64,000 nt of DNA, taken from positions 682,001-746,000 of the forward strand of contig OX621243.1 of assembly GCA_951640165.1 (NCBI GenBank), written 5' to 3'. Below the pieces are notes generated by a model that saw nothing but the letters and a program-made list of their open reading frames with translations, was not told the DNA's origin and searched no databases. Positions 11,643 to 23,604 of the stretch are shown here, piece after piece. The stretch is from Pseudoips prasinana. Lineage: Eukaryota; Arthropoda; Insecta; Lepidoptera; Nolidae. Positions within the stretch are counted from its first letter, which is position 1, and the number at the start of each line of letters is the position of its first letter. The position numbers and the translations under genes are program-made.

Positions 11643-11931
11643 CAGATAGCCTTGAGGTTAGACCTGTGTTGTGGAATCGGTGATCTCAAGTTTAATCCAA
11701 AAGCTCGCACTACTGTCTTTTCAACATCACGTTCGTATTAGAAATTACTTAAAACGGAGAGAAAAGCCTCGTGATAAAACCTGCACGCCTGACAGTTTCC
11801 TGAAATGTTCTTAATGGCGTGTGAAGTCTGCCAACCCGCACTAGGCCAGCCTGGTGGAATATGGCCTATGCCCTCTCATTGTGAGAGCCCTGCAGTAGGA
11901 CAGTTATGGGCTGCATCATCATCATCATCAT
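11643..11931 (+). mobile_element. SINE with (ATC)n tail
   Basis: A tRNA-like head (gatagccttgaggttaga, then a B-box-like caagtttaatcc) leads into a body ending gcagtaggacagttatgggctgc and a tail of ATC repeats at 11915-11930. I recognise this body and tail as a common Lepidopteran SINE type, which is knowledge of the group and not a database result. Confidence 0.65.
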
Positions 11932-12148
11932 AATGTACTTTACTATACCATGGGTACCTTTATAACGTTAAGGGCTTACCTTGAAAATGTCCTTGCGCCC
12001 GATCTTTGCAGGATGACATAATTACCTACTTTTTGGACCCGTTCTATGGCTATACTTCGCGCGGTGCTCAAATTCAAGAAAACAATATTATTATACATGA
12101 ACTACGTTACGAACCAAAATAATGCTGAGCTTTAATTAGATAAACAAA

Positions 12149-12426
12149 TCTATACTAATATTAAAAAAAAGGTAACGTTTGTGAGCTTGTGAGTTGGTAG
12201 GGGTAATCTCTGGATCTACTTAACCGATTTTCAAAATTATTTCACCAATAGTAAGCTACGTTATTGTGGAGTGTCATAGGCTAGGGAAATTCCAAAGTTA
12301 ATGACGCATCTTTACTTAAACTTGAATAATGTAAGTCAAGTTGCGGGATAAAAATCAATAATTAAAAAAAAACGGGCAGGGACTATAATATTTATAACGC
12401 GGAACGAAGTCCACGAGCACTGCTAG
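12149..12426 (+). mobile_element. Non-autonomous Helitron
   Basis: Starts TCTATACTAATATTA and ends CTAG, flanked by host A on the left and T on the right, which fits Helitron insertion between A and T. The body has the Lepidopteran consensus pattern (gtgagcttgtgag, then cttaaccgattttcaaaa) and a GC-rich end (cgcggaacgaagtc) that can form a short hairpin. It has no coding capacity and must rely on a Rep/helicase protein made elsewhere. Confidence 0.75.
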
Positions 12427-14210
12427 TATACTATATTTTCAACATAATTATTTCAACTGGTTCCTAATAATAATGTGTTTACACGGTGAAAGGTAAATAA
12501 TTAATACTTACCTTATGTATGCATTTTTTTTTCATCTTTGAACCAATAATTATGATAAGCTTTTCGTTCAAATTGTTGGCACCAACTGCAAATGTTATAG
12601 TTTAGTGTATAAATTACTTAATGCTTTTCATTTGATTTTGAAGTCGATGATATTTTAACAGAAATTCAGTAGGTAAAACAACCTATTAAATACTGACGTA
12701 CAACAAGAAGAATTGGTTCTCAGGCACGTTTCTATGCCGAACGAGTTATATCATCTACAAAAAAAAAACTTTTATCCCGACTGGCATCGAGTTACTAAAA
12801 AACCTGAAACAAAAGAATTATATTCATCGACATAAATACCTCCCTCGGCACCCGATAGTTTGTCTCACATCAACGTCAATATTGCCAGTCATGCATGACA
12901 CATCTCACTCAATTTCTGAAGCAACTCTGACGCTTATAATGCATAGTTACTCTTTGTCAAACAATTCAGTAGGTTTACTAAAATTCGAATTTTCTAATCA
13001 GCAGGCTAACTCTGAAGCTTAGGTACCTATATTGTAACCAAGTTAAGAAAAAGCTAAACATTAGTACTTAAACAAAGGTACAGCTCTACTTCATTTACAC
13101 GATTGATCCAATGGTCACCCTGTTTTCTTATTTAAGAAGGTGGTGACGCTGATAGCCAGTTCTAACCGGTCCTTAAATGATCGGCGTGGTTAATCACCTG
13201 AGATAAGATCTTTATTCGCTTAAGATAGATATGGTGGTAGGTATATAGTATTGGGTGCCGACATATCTACCTTTAGAGGGCCTGCGAATAATTCATCAAT
13301 CATACATATCGTAGATATAATGATGAAATGAAATAAATAATAATTGAAATGGCAAAGATTTTACATAACTCTAAGATAACTAGGTAGGGGGCAGTTCTAG
13401 TATAAATGGGTGATCCTCAAAATGGCGATTTGTTCCATTAAGCTTTTAGTAGAAGTTAAAGAGCAGTGGTTATCCATGTCTGAAGCCTATTTAAAAAGGG
13501 GGCTCGAATAACTCTGAGGATAGTCAAAGTTATCACTGCCACTGTGCATATATACCTACGATAAAGTAAGTACTTAGTTAAACATGTATCAACTATACAA
13601 TCACTTCCAAAAACCTATGCTGAGGCTGTGAAATTAACTCGCTGACACGATTTTTACGGGTTTCCTTCAAAATGAAAAAAGAATACAATGTGATGTCCCA
13701 AGTGTTGAAGGCGTCTATGGGCTACTGGGATCACTTACTATCAGATAGGTTGTAACATCACAACATGTATGTTGACTGACTATCGACAGTTTTCGTAATC
13801 AAAAAGGCAAAATGTAAAAGTGTAATTTAGAAGTAATCACAAACGTATCGTACCAACTGTGAAATTCTTGTCATGGAATATTATTAGATACCTATAGAAT
13901 GTAATATTCTTTGAGACATTAATCATGCTTTAGAATTCCTTCCCAAAGTATCGGAGACCTAATTATTCAAATAAACATCATTACCATCGCTCAGACCAAA
14001 ATATATGTTGGACAGCTTTTTGAAGACAGCATATCGTAAGCCACAATCAGGTGCCATCTCTACTTGTTAAGCTAATTACCCGAAACAATGGAGTCTGCAT
14101 CAATAATTCGCAATTTACATTGAATCACTATCTGCGAAAACATCTAGTATTATAATAACTGATAATACACCAATAGAGATGCTTCATTTAAAACTATGAA
14201 ATTAACGATA
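12427..14210. other. No recognised gene
   Basis: AT-rich DNA. About 13680-13755 resembles a common Lepidopteran repeat end (gtctatgggctactgggatcac followed by tatcagatagg). Otherwise nothing stands out. Confidence 0.4.
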
Positions 14211-14290
14211 GCCAATGAGTATCGTGGGATTGTGCGCGCACGCCGCCTGTTGCGTTGACCACGCCCCTTCACCCCACTATTCAGTCTAGC
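14211..14290 (+). promoter_or_regulatory. Promoter-like motif cluster
   Basis: Within 80 bases there are a CCAAT box (gccaat, 14211-14216), a CpG-rich stretch (gcgcgcacgccgcc), a GC box (ccacgcccc, 14259-14267) and a match to the arthropod initiator TCAGT (14281-14285). The order and spacing are promoter-like and the GC content contrasts with the AT-rich flanks. I see no exon or splice donor downstream, so this may be chance or a relic. Confidence 0.2.
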
Positions 14291-14563
14291 GCCTAGGTTC
14301 CTTCTCATCATGCATGTGTGTACATATCTGAGCCAGATGGAGCCTGTTTAATATGTACGAGGTAGTACTTAATTCACGTAAATGGGTATGGGTATCTAAA
14401 CCACATGTCATTGCCTACGTAATGTATGACTCTAATTAGGTACCCGCGTACGTATCCACTAAGTACTGACCTACGTGCTATTTATTAGTAAAGAGAGTAT
14501 AATAATAAATATAAAAATAATACCATTAAGCACTTAAATTAGCTCTTGCTTTATTATTCCTAA

Positions 14564-14733
14564 CTAGCTGTGCCGCGCTGTTTTACCCGCATTAAACTTT
14601 ATAAAGTATGTGTTAATCCAGGTTGTCAGCTAACTCCATGCCAAATTGTATTAAAATCGCTCCAGCCGTTTAGACGTGAAGAAGTAACAGACATACACAC
14701 TCACAAACTTTTGCCTTTATAATATTAGTGTGA
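14564..14733 (-). mobile_element. Short non-autonomous Helitron
   Basis: On the minus strand it starts TCACACTAATATTATAAAGG and ends ggcacagCTAG, with host A before and T after. The body motif cggctggagcgattttaat is shared with the copies at 36141, 38005 and 57709. At ~170 bases it is a small hitchhiking Helitron without coding. Confidence 0.85.
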
Positions 14734-16615
14734 TCTGTTCTAGTGCTAAGCTGTTTCGTTTTACACGATAAAAACCTTTTATTTTAACACAAAGGCAAAA
14801 TAGATGGACAAGTAAATCTTTCTAAGAAACTTGAATCAAGATGTCTTTGCATCTCTAACTAATGGATGCACTCCATAAGCTTGAACTTTACTTAGTGGCT
14901 TAGTATAAACAGACGTTCTGACCAAACCCTGACGAAGGTACACTGCGTAAATAAAAAAAATAAAAAGTAGAACTAAATTGGCTATACCTAGGTTATAACA
15001 CAAACTTTGTAGAATATCTTTGATAACAATATGCTGAAATAAGGCTAAGGAATATGCTGAAGACAACAACAATTATTGAGATAGGCAAAGGCATTTAAAA
15101 AGTAAATTAAATTAAATTTTCTAGCAGGCTATTCAAACCTTCGATACTTTTAACTATAAAGTTCCATTATTTAATGAAACCTATTTTCATATTTTATTTA
15201 ACTGTCATACAGCAATATTATTTTTATAAAAATCTATTAAATGCACACCTACCTACATAAAGCGAATATTAAGTTAATTTAAACCAACTTAATTATTTTT
15301 ACTTACTTGACTATTTTACAGATTTTTTGGCTATAGTAAATCATATGTACTTTATTTAGTAGTATAGACAGAACAATCAATGGGCTCATTAGTATATCAG
15401 CCAAATGTCATCTACCGCTTGAAAAAGCCTTTCCCAAGAATGAGGTGTATGCTGTAACCTCCACGCTTGACGGACGTGCTGGCGACCGCACTACGATGTT
15501 CGTAGTTGACAAAGAGACGTTGCTGCCCGTCTCATCTATAACTAACTTAACTTCCCAATGATATTAGAGAATTGTCTACGAATAAGTTTAAAAGAATTAT
15601 TAAAGCCAAATTGTGTAGCAGGGCATATTACAAAATTTCTGATTATTTTAGTGACACAAGTGCTCGGGATTGAGTTGTTCTGAGTCAACACACATGATTG
15701 AAATTAATCTTAAGTATATTTTATTTTAAAAAGGATTCCTACTGAGTTTACCGGCAGTGTTTCTCAGTAGCAGCCAAGTCGTGCACTGCACGGTAGGGTA
15801 AAAAATTACGAGTCCACATAAATGTATTTTTTTTACGGAATTAATGATTTTTGACTTTGACTTATCCAAAATCGTAATAACTTTCCTTGGATTTTATTTT
15901 AAAACGCTTGGAATTATATTATTTTCTCTTTTATTTTAACAGAAAACAATAACATTAACGATACTAAATTTTACTATGCGTTAGTCACAAAGTGGGAATA
16001 GCTATTATTATACTATATTCCGACTTAAAATATTACTGTGAGGACTCTGGCTCATGATTATCACGACGTAGTGTAAATTGTCTTCCTAAAAATTGGTCAC
16101 TAAAGGAAACATCTTAACATAAACACTCCGGAACTTAAATGGGAAATCATATATTGAATCGTCCGGCGAAAGTGCTAGAAACCGAGAGTGCTAGTTCGAG
16201 AGCCACCGGGTGACAAAATTCAAAATTTCTTTTTTTAAGATTTACGCTTTGCATTGCGAATATAAAACTTAACCAGCACAAACCCTGAATTAAAAAATAA
16301 CCATCACTTTACAACTGCTGAACAGATTTTCGTGTAACATAACAAAAAACTCTTATCCTAATTAGCTTTCAGATTATAAAGAGCACTGAAGTCGGTATGT
16401 CCAGTTGGAAGCTATAATGCTGTGAACGGACACACAGAGACACGGACATTCTTCCAAGATAAAATAAACGATACCAATAAATGAATGATGTGATACATGA
16501 ACGAATGGAAAAAATGTGTACTTAGTTTCAGGTTGATTCATGTGGCGTGTTCCTGGTTCTCAGGCGCGGGTATGCGGCCGACGTCGCCTCGCCAGTCGCC
16601 ATCAATATTGATGCC
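14734..16615. other. No recognised gene
   Basis: AT-rich. A short minus-strand open frame (14836-15072) has hydrophobic runs but no support. About 16155-16215 has a diverged B-box-like stretch, probably a SINE remnant. Confidence 0.4.
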
Positions 16616-16956
16616 GGCTAGATCAGTGTTTTTCAACCTGTGGGTCGCGACCCCCCGGGGGGTCGCAAAGCCTCTTTAGGGGGGTCGCGACGCTTCTATG
16701 GGAAAGTTGCAAAACGTTGGGAAAGCTAGTCACAGGGTGGCAAATAAATTTGGAGTATTATAATTAGGCCTGCTACAAATACATTAGAAGTTAAGCGCGA
16801 AGTTCCAAAACTCTGGTTAGTAGTAGTTGACATAAAGTAAATTTAGAAGGAGTGCTTTGTCGACGTCTGTTTAAAAAAAATGTGAAGATTAGCAATATTT
16901 TTGTAACAAACTGGTGACAGGTGTCTGAAACGCTTTTTCTTTAATAGAATTTACAA

Positions 16957-17534
16957 TTTTTAGGGTTCCCTAGCTAAATGGCAATAAACGGAACCCTTAT
17001 TGATTCGTCATGTCTGTCTTTCTGTGTATCTGTATGTCCGTCCGTATGTTACAGGCACTTTTTTCCGGAACTATAAGAACTAACTTGTTAAAACTTGGTA
17101 AATATATGTATTCTGCGAACTGCATTAAGATATTCACACAAAAATAGAAAAATAAAACAATAAATTTTGAGGGTACCCCATACTTGGAACTGAAACTCAA
17201 AAAAAATTTGGAGTACATATCTATGGATACTCTTCAAAAATGATATTGAGGTTTCTAATATATATTTTTTAACTGAATAGTTTGCGCGAAAGACACTTCC
17301 AAAGTGTTAGATAGTGCCCCTCCCCCTGTAGCTTGTAAAATAAGAAAATAATAAAACTAAAAAATATGATTCAACGATATCTATTAAGTAGTTGTAGTAG
17401 TTAGTATATCTATTAGTTTTAACCGTAAACCGCAATTCAATTAACTCAAATATAAATAAATAAAAAACATACTATGTTGCTTGCTGCTACGGAACCCTTC
17501 ATGGGCGAGTTGGATTCGCAGTTGGATGCTTTTT
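16957..17534. mobile_element. MITE-like repeat nested in the hAT
   Basis: Begins tttttagggttccctagc and ends gctacggaacccttcatggg followed by cgagttggattcgcagttgg. These ends match a very common Lepidopteran repeat with 'gggttccgta' termini, recognised from general knowledge. The ends are partly complementary (agggttcc with ggaaccct). It interrupts the hAT transposase remnant, so it is younger than the hAT. The duplication at its edges was not resolved. Confidence 0.55.
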
Positions 17535-17885
17535 TATTAGTATTTAGAACTTGACTGTATTCCTGTGGTAAGGTTTTGGCCGCAAGGGATTGGCGATCGA
17601 GAAAGCTATGCGTCAATAAGCGTTTCGCAGCTGTTTTTCCAGTCTGTCAAGAATACCACTGTTTTCACCAGTTTTGCTCCATCACTGCAAATAGCAATAC
17701 ATTTATTTTCCCAGGAAACATGTGATACAAGCACTGACGTGTGGCATTCATGGCAAGCGCTGTACAAAAAAGTATTTGTTCCATTAAGTCTCATTGGATT
17801 CAAAACACATAAAAGCTAGAAAGTGCACACAATCCGTAATATTCGTAGATTCATCAAATTTCAAGGAGACTACTAAATTATTTTT
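17535..17885 (-). pseudogene. hAT transposase remnant (ZBED/Buster-like)
   Basis: On the minus strand the order of readable pieces is KFDESTNITDC (about 17863-17831), whose DEST stretch corresponds to the first catalytic region of hAT transposases, then SWENKCIAICSDGA (about 17719-17678), matching the family's W..C.G.C.DGA block with an acidic residue, then HSFLDRQSLAAKTLPQEYSQVL (about 17614-17550), matching the HC..HR..LA.K.LP block. The pieces lie in different frames with stops between them, so the gene is dead. The resemblance is to ZBED5/Buster-type hAT enzymes. The zinc-finger BED domain and the C-terminal dimerisation domain are not visible. Confidence 0.75.
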
Positions 17886-18202
17886 TTTGTTCTCTTATTT
17901 ATCCCCAATCACAGCAAAATCTGAATTTGGAAAGTCGTAAAAAGCAAGCGAATCACGATCGGGCGTTCCGCCACTGCATAGCAAGTGTCGCCCCCGTAAC
18001 GCTCGTCGGGTCTCTGATACTCATTGCCTCAACTCGCAATTTAATTATGTATTGATTCGAACTCTAATTAAGAAAATTAATAAATATGTTGGAAAATACA
18101 TGCAAAAAAGGGGGTGAAAAACGGGTACGGGGGGTCGCGATAATATTTCTTAATATTAAAGGGGTCGCGTCATGAAAAAGGTTGAAAAACACTGGGCTAG
18201 AT

Positions 18203-18785
18203 CATACTTTCTTTCATATCTCGACGACGTGTACCAGTTGTGTAATGAACGGCCTATTCATATTTATTATTTTATTGCACGCGCCGGATGAAGACAAACC
18301 AGGTTATAGACTTGACTTCATATTCAATGTATTTACATTTTTTAGACACAGTACTGTCTCAATGCCAGTAGCTGGCTGCTCAAAGACAAGAGTGGAGGAT
18401 TTTGGCTAAAACCAGAGTCTGCGAATTAAAAAAACAGTGTTCTGCATAGCTCTTTGCCAAGCGTTTATCAGTGCATCAATTATAACTTCATTTATTAATT
18501 GTACGAGAACCTTCATAAAGAAGCCCCATGAGAGCACATGAAGGACACGAGTTGAAGCAGTAACCGTAGCTGAAATCGATTGGACCATCATCGTCACTGT
18601 CTCAGGCACACAAACTGAAACCTATTACCAAGTCTGCATCGTTTTGTATAGGGTCCTATCTTTTTAACTATAAATATTAAAAAAAACACATATAAATTTA
18701 GTGCCCAGGCGGCTGCTTCCTTTACTTACTTTTTCAAGCTCTAACAAAATACTTAACTGGTAAATATTTTATTGTTTCTCCCCGA
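18203..18785. other. No recognised gene
   Basis: This continues the sequence interrupted by the hAT (GC-richer stretch at about 16545-16615 on the other side). Short open frames here lack domains. Confidence 0.4.
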
Positions 18786-19262
18786 ATTGAGTATGTTTCG
18801 CCGGAGCGTCTCAACTGGGCCGTGTTGAAACCGGTAGTAGAGACACCCGCTGAGTTTGTTTAGCTGGGTCTTCTCAGTTGGGGCGCATTTGATCCGGTGG
18901 TAGCATTAAAGGGCGACCGTCGTTATAAACACAAGGTCCGCCATAATGATAACATCTAATTCATACCTTAATATAGACATAACCATTCAGACAATATGTA
19001 GTAAAAATATAGCTAAAATTTTGATAATTAAATCTACACATGATCCTTGACAATAACTTAATTTTAGTTAGCTAAATATCGTTACTGTTATTAAATAAAT
19101 CTTATTGTAAATTATTTCCTACAATCCGTGTACCTAAATATCTATATGTACCTAGAAATAATTATAAATTAATTATATATTACTGCGAACATGTTCTGAC
19201 TATTTACAAGCGCTTTTTTTAAAGTCTACGTGAATAAAAACCTTTTTTAATTATTTTATTTA
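18786..19262 (+). repeat. Repeat A, copy 1
   Basis: In sense orientation it begins near gagtatgtttcgccggag and encodes a short frame (EYVSPERLNWAVLKPVVETP, then AEFV) that is broken in this copy by a TAG where the others have a Ser codon. It runs through an AT-rich 3' region with the conserved end acaagcgctttttttaaag and aataaaaacc, and stops in a T/A-rich tail. The aataaa signal and the TTTA-like tail suggest an RNA-mediated element, possibly the 3' end of a LINE or a derived non-autonomous element. Confidence 0.75.
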
Positions 19263-20403
19263 TTTTAATTTCCTCTACAGGATTAGCTATCAATGGAGAT
19301 CATATTAAAGTGCACGTGTCCACGCAAGACCCTCTGGAGGAGGTGCACTCTCTATAACCTCACTTAAAAATTTGGGGGACGGTTACCACGCATGACCAGG
19401 AAGAGGGGACCGTATTCAAAGTATTGGGTATTACAATGCTCTTGAGCTTTGTAAAACAATCCCACACTGGGTTTGCGTACTATTGCATACTAACCTGCTG
19501 AGAGAATGAGAGACATCTTTGAGGTTCTCAAACCTAAGAACAATCTAGGATTAAATTTGTATTTTACAGCATTATTGACAAGGCAAAGCTTTAATCTAAT
19601 CTCAAAAATGGCAAATCATAAATTTAATCGTCCGGCGGGTGTCGAACTAGCACCATCTACCTATCCACGGAGAAACTTATTTATTTATTTATTTTATTTT
19701 ATTGGCACACAAAACATAATACTATCAATACATGAGAGCGAGACTAGACAATATTCCTAAACAAGTGACAATTTGAGTAGACGTAAAAGTATTATAAAGT
19801 CTTATAAATTAAACCACTTAGCGTTCACTCATCAACTTACTGAATGACCTAATGTCTAGGTGCCTTAAGTCACAGGTCTATGGAGCCGTGAGAAAACTGG
19901 CTGTGAGTGAACACGACACTAAAGAATAATACTATAAGCATAACTAATCTGAAGAGAAAATATTCTTCGTACTAAGATTAGCTTATCTTATAAATGACGT
20001 TTATTACATTTAAGTATACGCGACATACATTCCTAAGTCTGTGCACAATATTGAATAAATTAATAGGAACTAACTAATGTTCCTTTGTGCAAAAAATACC
20101 AGAATGTACCTGGGGAGGTAACTCGTAGTCCTATTCATTAAGCTACGTGTCTCTATCTTAATGACGTCTCATTAAGATGATAGACGAGTAGTGTAGGTAT
20201 GTATTTATCTGGGTAGCGTCCGTTGCCTGCCATGGAAGACACCAATTAATCTAGAACAATAACCCACAGTATATGCCAGGCGATGTAAATTGCGTCCTTC
20301 CATACGGTCTTCATTTGACATAAAAGTTGTAAAATCCATAAATAAATAAAGTATTTTGCTATTTATTTCTTTTGAGACTTCTTTTTTTTTCTATTATTAA
20401 ATG
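19263..20403. other. No gene; diverged repeats
   Basis: About 19585-19665 (caaatcataaatttaatcg and a B-box-like gtgtcgaactagc) aligns with the minus strand of 41395-41470, so it is an interspersed repeat. An ATTT-rich tract at 19676-19703 precedes what may be the 3' end of a minus-strand retroelement. Confidence 0.45.
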
Positions 20404-20594
20404 ACAACGCCCGCACTCTGGAATTTACTCTCTATGTTGCGGGGTACTTTACAAACATATAATTGACGGCCACAAAGTACATCCAGACACAGAACGACTA
20501 TTTATGGATCACACAAATAGTTGTCCTGCGCGGGATTCGTACCCGGGACACGAAGCGGCGAGGCGACTGTCTTAGCCGCTGCGCCACACGTGCA
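20404..20594 (-). mobile_element. SINE family 2, full-length copy
   Basis: The minus strand reads a tRNA-like head (cacgtgtggcgcagcggcta, B box in the complement of gggattcgtaccc), then the body ending in gtttgtaaagtaccccgcaa and gtgcgggcgttgtcattt. It is the clearest family 2 copy in the window. Confidence 0.8.
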
Positions 20595-21434
20595 ATCAAT
20601 CTTGCTACATATTTTTAAATTTAATATAAATATTATAAATTTAGAGACACTGGGTACGTGAAGACCATCTGATGGTACCATACCGGGCCAAGACTCAGGT
20701 AGATTTTATAAAGAAGCTGTGATTGTTGGCAATGTCAGCATGCCATTTAATCGACATAGTTATCTGATGAAAACCATTACCACGCATCCGCTTTATCGGT
20801 TTATAAGATGAAATGATTATAAGAAGATACAACAATAGAACAACAGGATACTTCTATCTACGAGAATCTACCTACTTAATTATGCCAAACTCATAAAATT
20901 ATATCAACATATCAAAAGCTTTGCCCAACAATTATGAGAAAATATATGCACCCCTGAGCAAATATTTGTAAATGAATTCAGTTCTTATTAGCATTAAGCG
21001 GTGAAATAAATTAGCGCACAATGCGTAGCCCCTGCGTTACCTGCGCAAATATCTGCCTATCAATCATCTGCAATTATTGAGATCCCAGATATGGCTAATT
21101 ATTTGGCCTCGGACAGTTAGCTATCCACAAGATAATACAGAAGAACCACTTTCGATGTTTTATCTGTGAATAACGAAACTACAGAAAAGTTTAAGTTAAG
21201 TATGTCGTGAGTTTAGATGATTCCTCAGAATTAATTAATAATCAAAAAAAGCATGAAAATATGAGTAAAATAACATTCACTTCCGTCTTTTAAAAGCATT
21301 TTTTGTCAGAGAGATAAACAAATTAAGTATTGGAAATGGTAGGCGAGAAGAAATCTATACTTTTAAAAGACAGTAGAAGATAAAAGATAAATGATATTGG
21401 GGCAATTGATTGCCACTTCCATGCTGACTTCAAC
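20595..21434. other. No recognised gene
   Basis: AT-rich DNA with no coding or repeat signal that I can support. Confidence 0.4.
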
Positions 21435-21775
21435 TGGCCTGCTGGTCTAGTTTTTAGTGTTCCTGGCTGAGTGTAAATAGCCCCGAGGTTTTACCCGGTT
21501 TTATAAATAATCAAACCCCCCCCCCCCCCCCCCCGTGATAGCGTGATAATAAGTAGCCTTTATGTTCACCCGACCTTTCAGTAATATTCATGCAAAATTT
21601 GAAGTAAATCCATGCAGTACTTTTTGAGTTTAGCCCGGACATACATGCAGACAAACAGACACACAGACAAAAAATTCTAAAAACTATATTTTTAGCTTCG
21701 ATATCAATTGTAGATCACGCCCCAAGTATCCTTTTAAAAAAATATTCAATGTACAGTTTTGACTTTCCTACTACG
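21435..21775 (+). repeat. Diverged interspersed repeat with poly(C)
   Basis: A tRNA-like start (cctgctggtctag) is followed by a 19-base C run (21516-21534), then gtactttttgagtttagcc, an acagacacacagacaaaa stretch and attctaaaaactatattttt. The later part resembles a family I know as common in noctuid moths. Class is uncertain. Confidence 0.5.
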
Positions 21776-23594
21776 ATTTTATTATCTGGTTGCCTCCGCC
21801 TAGTTTAGGATAAGATGATGGTGTGTTAGTTGTATCAAGATATTTTATACGCGTCGTCATAGTAGGAAAAGTAAAGGTAGTAGGTGTAGTAGACCAAGGA
21901 GTATCACCACACCATTGATCAAGTTAAAGGCAAAGTAAAAGTCACGTCGTATCAAAACACTTGGTAAAAATAAGAAAAAAAATAAGAATTGGTAGAACCG
22001 ACTAAACGTACACCTATATCTTCTAAATTGAATAATCAGATAAAGAACTTTAAAAATATTTTGATGAGTGAGAATAAATGGCAGCATTTATATCTGAATT
22101 TGCTTGTTTTTAACATTGTTTCCAAAAAAACTAATAGATATCCTAACCAGTGTTTCATTAGTCACTATTAGAATCATAAACTGTTAGTACAGTAGCTGAG
22201 CCAATAGTATCCATAGTGACCAAGTTTTTGTCGAACTGGTTCTTCTGTTTACGAATTTAATGTGTGTACCATCCATATGCTAATGGGAACGTGCCTAGCG
22301 CGATTGCCACACGAAAGCTCTGTACCATAGCGCCAAAATGAATTCTTCGACGTAGTATCTTGATTGCAACATGATGAATTGGAACTGATAATCATACGAA
22401 GAGTGATGGTCATAGGTTGCGAAAGAAGAAAGAAAAACTTAAGGTTATCTTGATATGTGATAATTTGATAAACAAAATCAGTTCAGTTTTTCATTTTACA
22501 CTTAGATACATTTTATTCAATCGATTGAGAAAAGAAATGAGTCGCGAATATACAATTTGCCAAACAAGCATACATCACCTGATGGCAAGCGGTTGTTGTA
22601 GCCTATGACGCTGCGCGTCGCTAGCGCATAGCATTATTTACGCTTCGTTAACCATGCTCTCCCCGTAAAGTCCACCTTAAAATTAAAAGTGCCATTAACA
22701 CGTAGTAGCACCTATTTCCTGGCTGTAAAATTTTAAGATTTACGCTTTATGACGTGGGTTCGAGTTCCGGTCGGATGTTTACAGCACCCCATGTATCACG
22801 TCGGCTACATAAGTGTCAAAAAGAACCATAACTGAGCTGAGATACCTATGGGACGTAGCCCGAGCTCCGCGCTGGCGCGGCGCCTAATCACTACCAGGAA
22901 ATAGAATTTAATTTAGATGCATGGAAGACTTAAAATTGTATCAAAGATTGTTGTTTAATGTTGTGTACGTATTTAGTTGGTTAACCTTTAAATAAAAGAA
23001 AATAATAACACAATTAAGCATTTTAAGAAGGAAATAGCGTAACATGAAAAGGGATGCAATGGCGGGCCGGAGGGCGGTGAATATTGTATCCCAACTTGAT
23101 TAAGCTGACATTTTGCGGAATTAGCACTACATATTAATTTTGTATTTTGAATGTTTTTAATTTCAGCAAAGTAACGCCTGATTCCGTTACAATTATTATT
23201 AGCAAAGTTATCTATACTAGATGTATTTTATAGATACATATCTAACACGTAAAAAGTATGATGAATTTCTTGCTCTCCACGCATACTACATAAACTACAG
23301 AAAAAGTAATCAATACTGAAATCATCAATATTATACTTTCTAATTCTCTTTTTTTCTCCTACATAACTAAACGGTTAAAAAGTTTTGCAACGATTATCCA
23401 TAACACAGCTTGTGGGACTTAACTGGTAGAAATCGTCACGTAGTAAAAGTCCTTCTTCCATACAACTTTCTCTTTGTGTCGCTATCATAAACGAGTATCA
23501 AAATTCAAGCAAACGAACAGTGTCCGTTTTCGCTCAGTCAGTTATATTTGTATACTCAATACTAAACGCAAGGCGTTCTGAATTTAGTTATACC
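21776..23594. other. No gene; scattered repeat ends
   Basis: About 22575-22625 (acatcacctgatggcaagc) matches a widespread Lepidopteran repeat end. A B-box-like ggttcgagttcc at about 22757 suggests a SINE remnant. Other open frames are short and domainless. Confidence 0.4.
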
Positions 23595-23604
23595 TTATTT
23601 ATAA

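Larger units (their letters stand above)
16624..18194 (-). mobile_element. hAT DNA transposon (decayed)
   Basis: The ends are inverted repeats starting cagtgtttttcaacc and ending ggttgaaaaacactg, and both subterminal regions are rich in ggggtcgcga. The flanks carry a perfect 8-bp duplication, ggctagat, at 16616-16623 and 18195-18202. An 8-bp duplication is diagnostic for hAT. Transposase remnants lie on the minus strand and a second repeat sits inside at about 16957-17534. Despite the decayed coding, the perfect duplication shows the insertion is readable to the base. Confidence 0.92.

Noticed and set aside
21516..21534. A 19-base C run as a possible functional element
   Set aside because: Homopolymer runs of this type also occur at 33697-33708, and slippage or an assembly effect is the simpler explanation.
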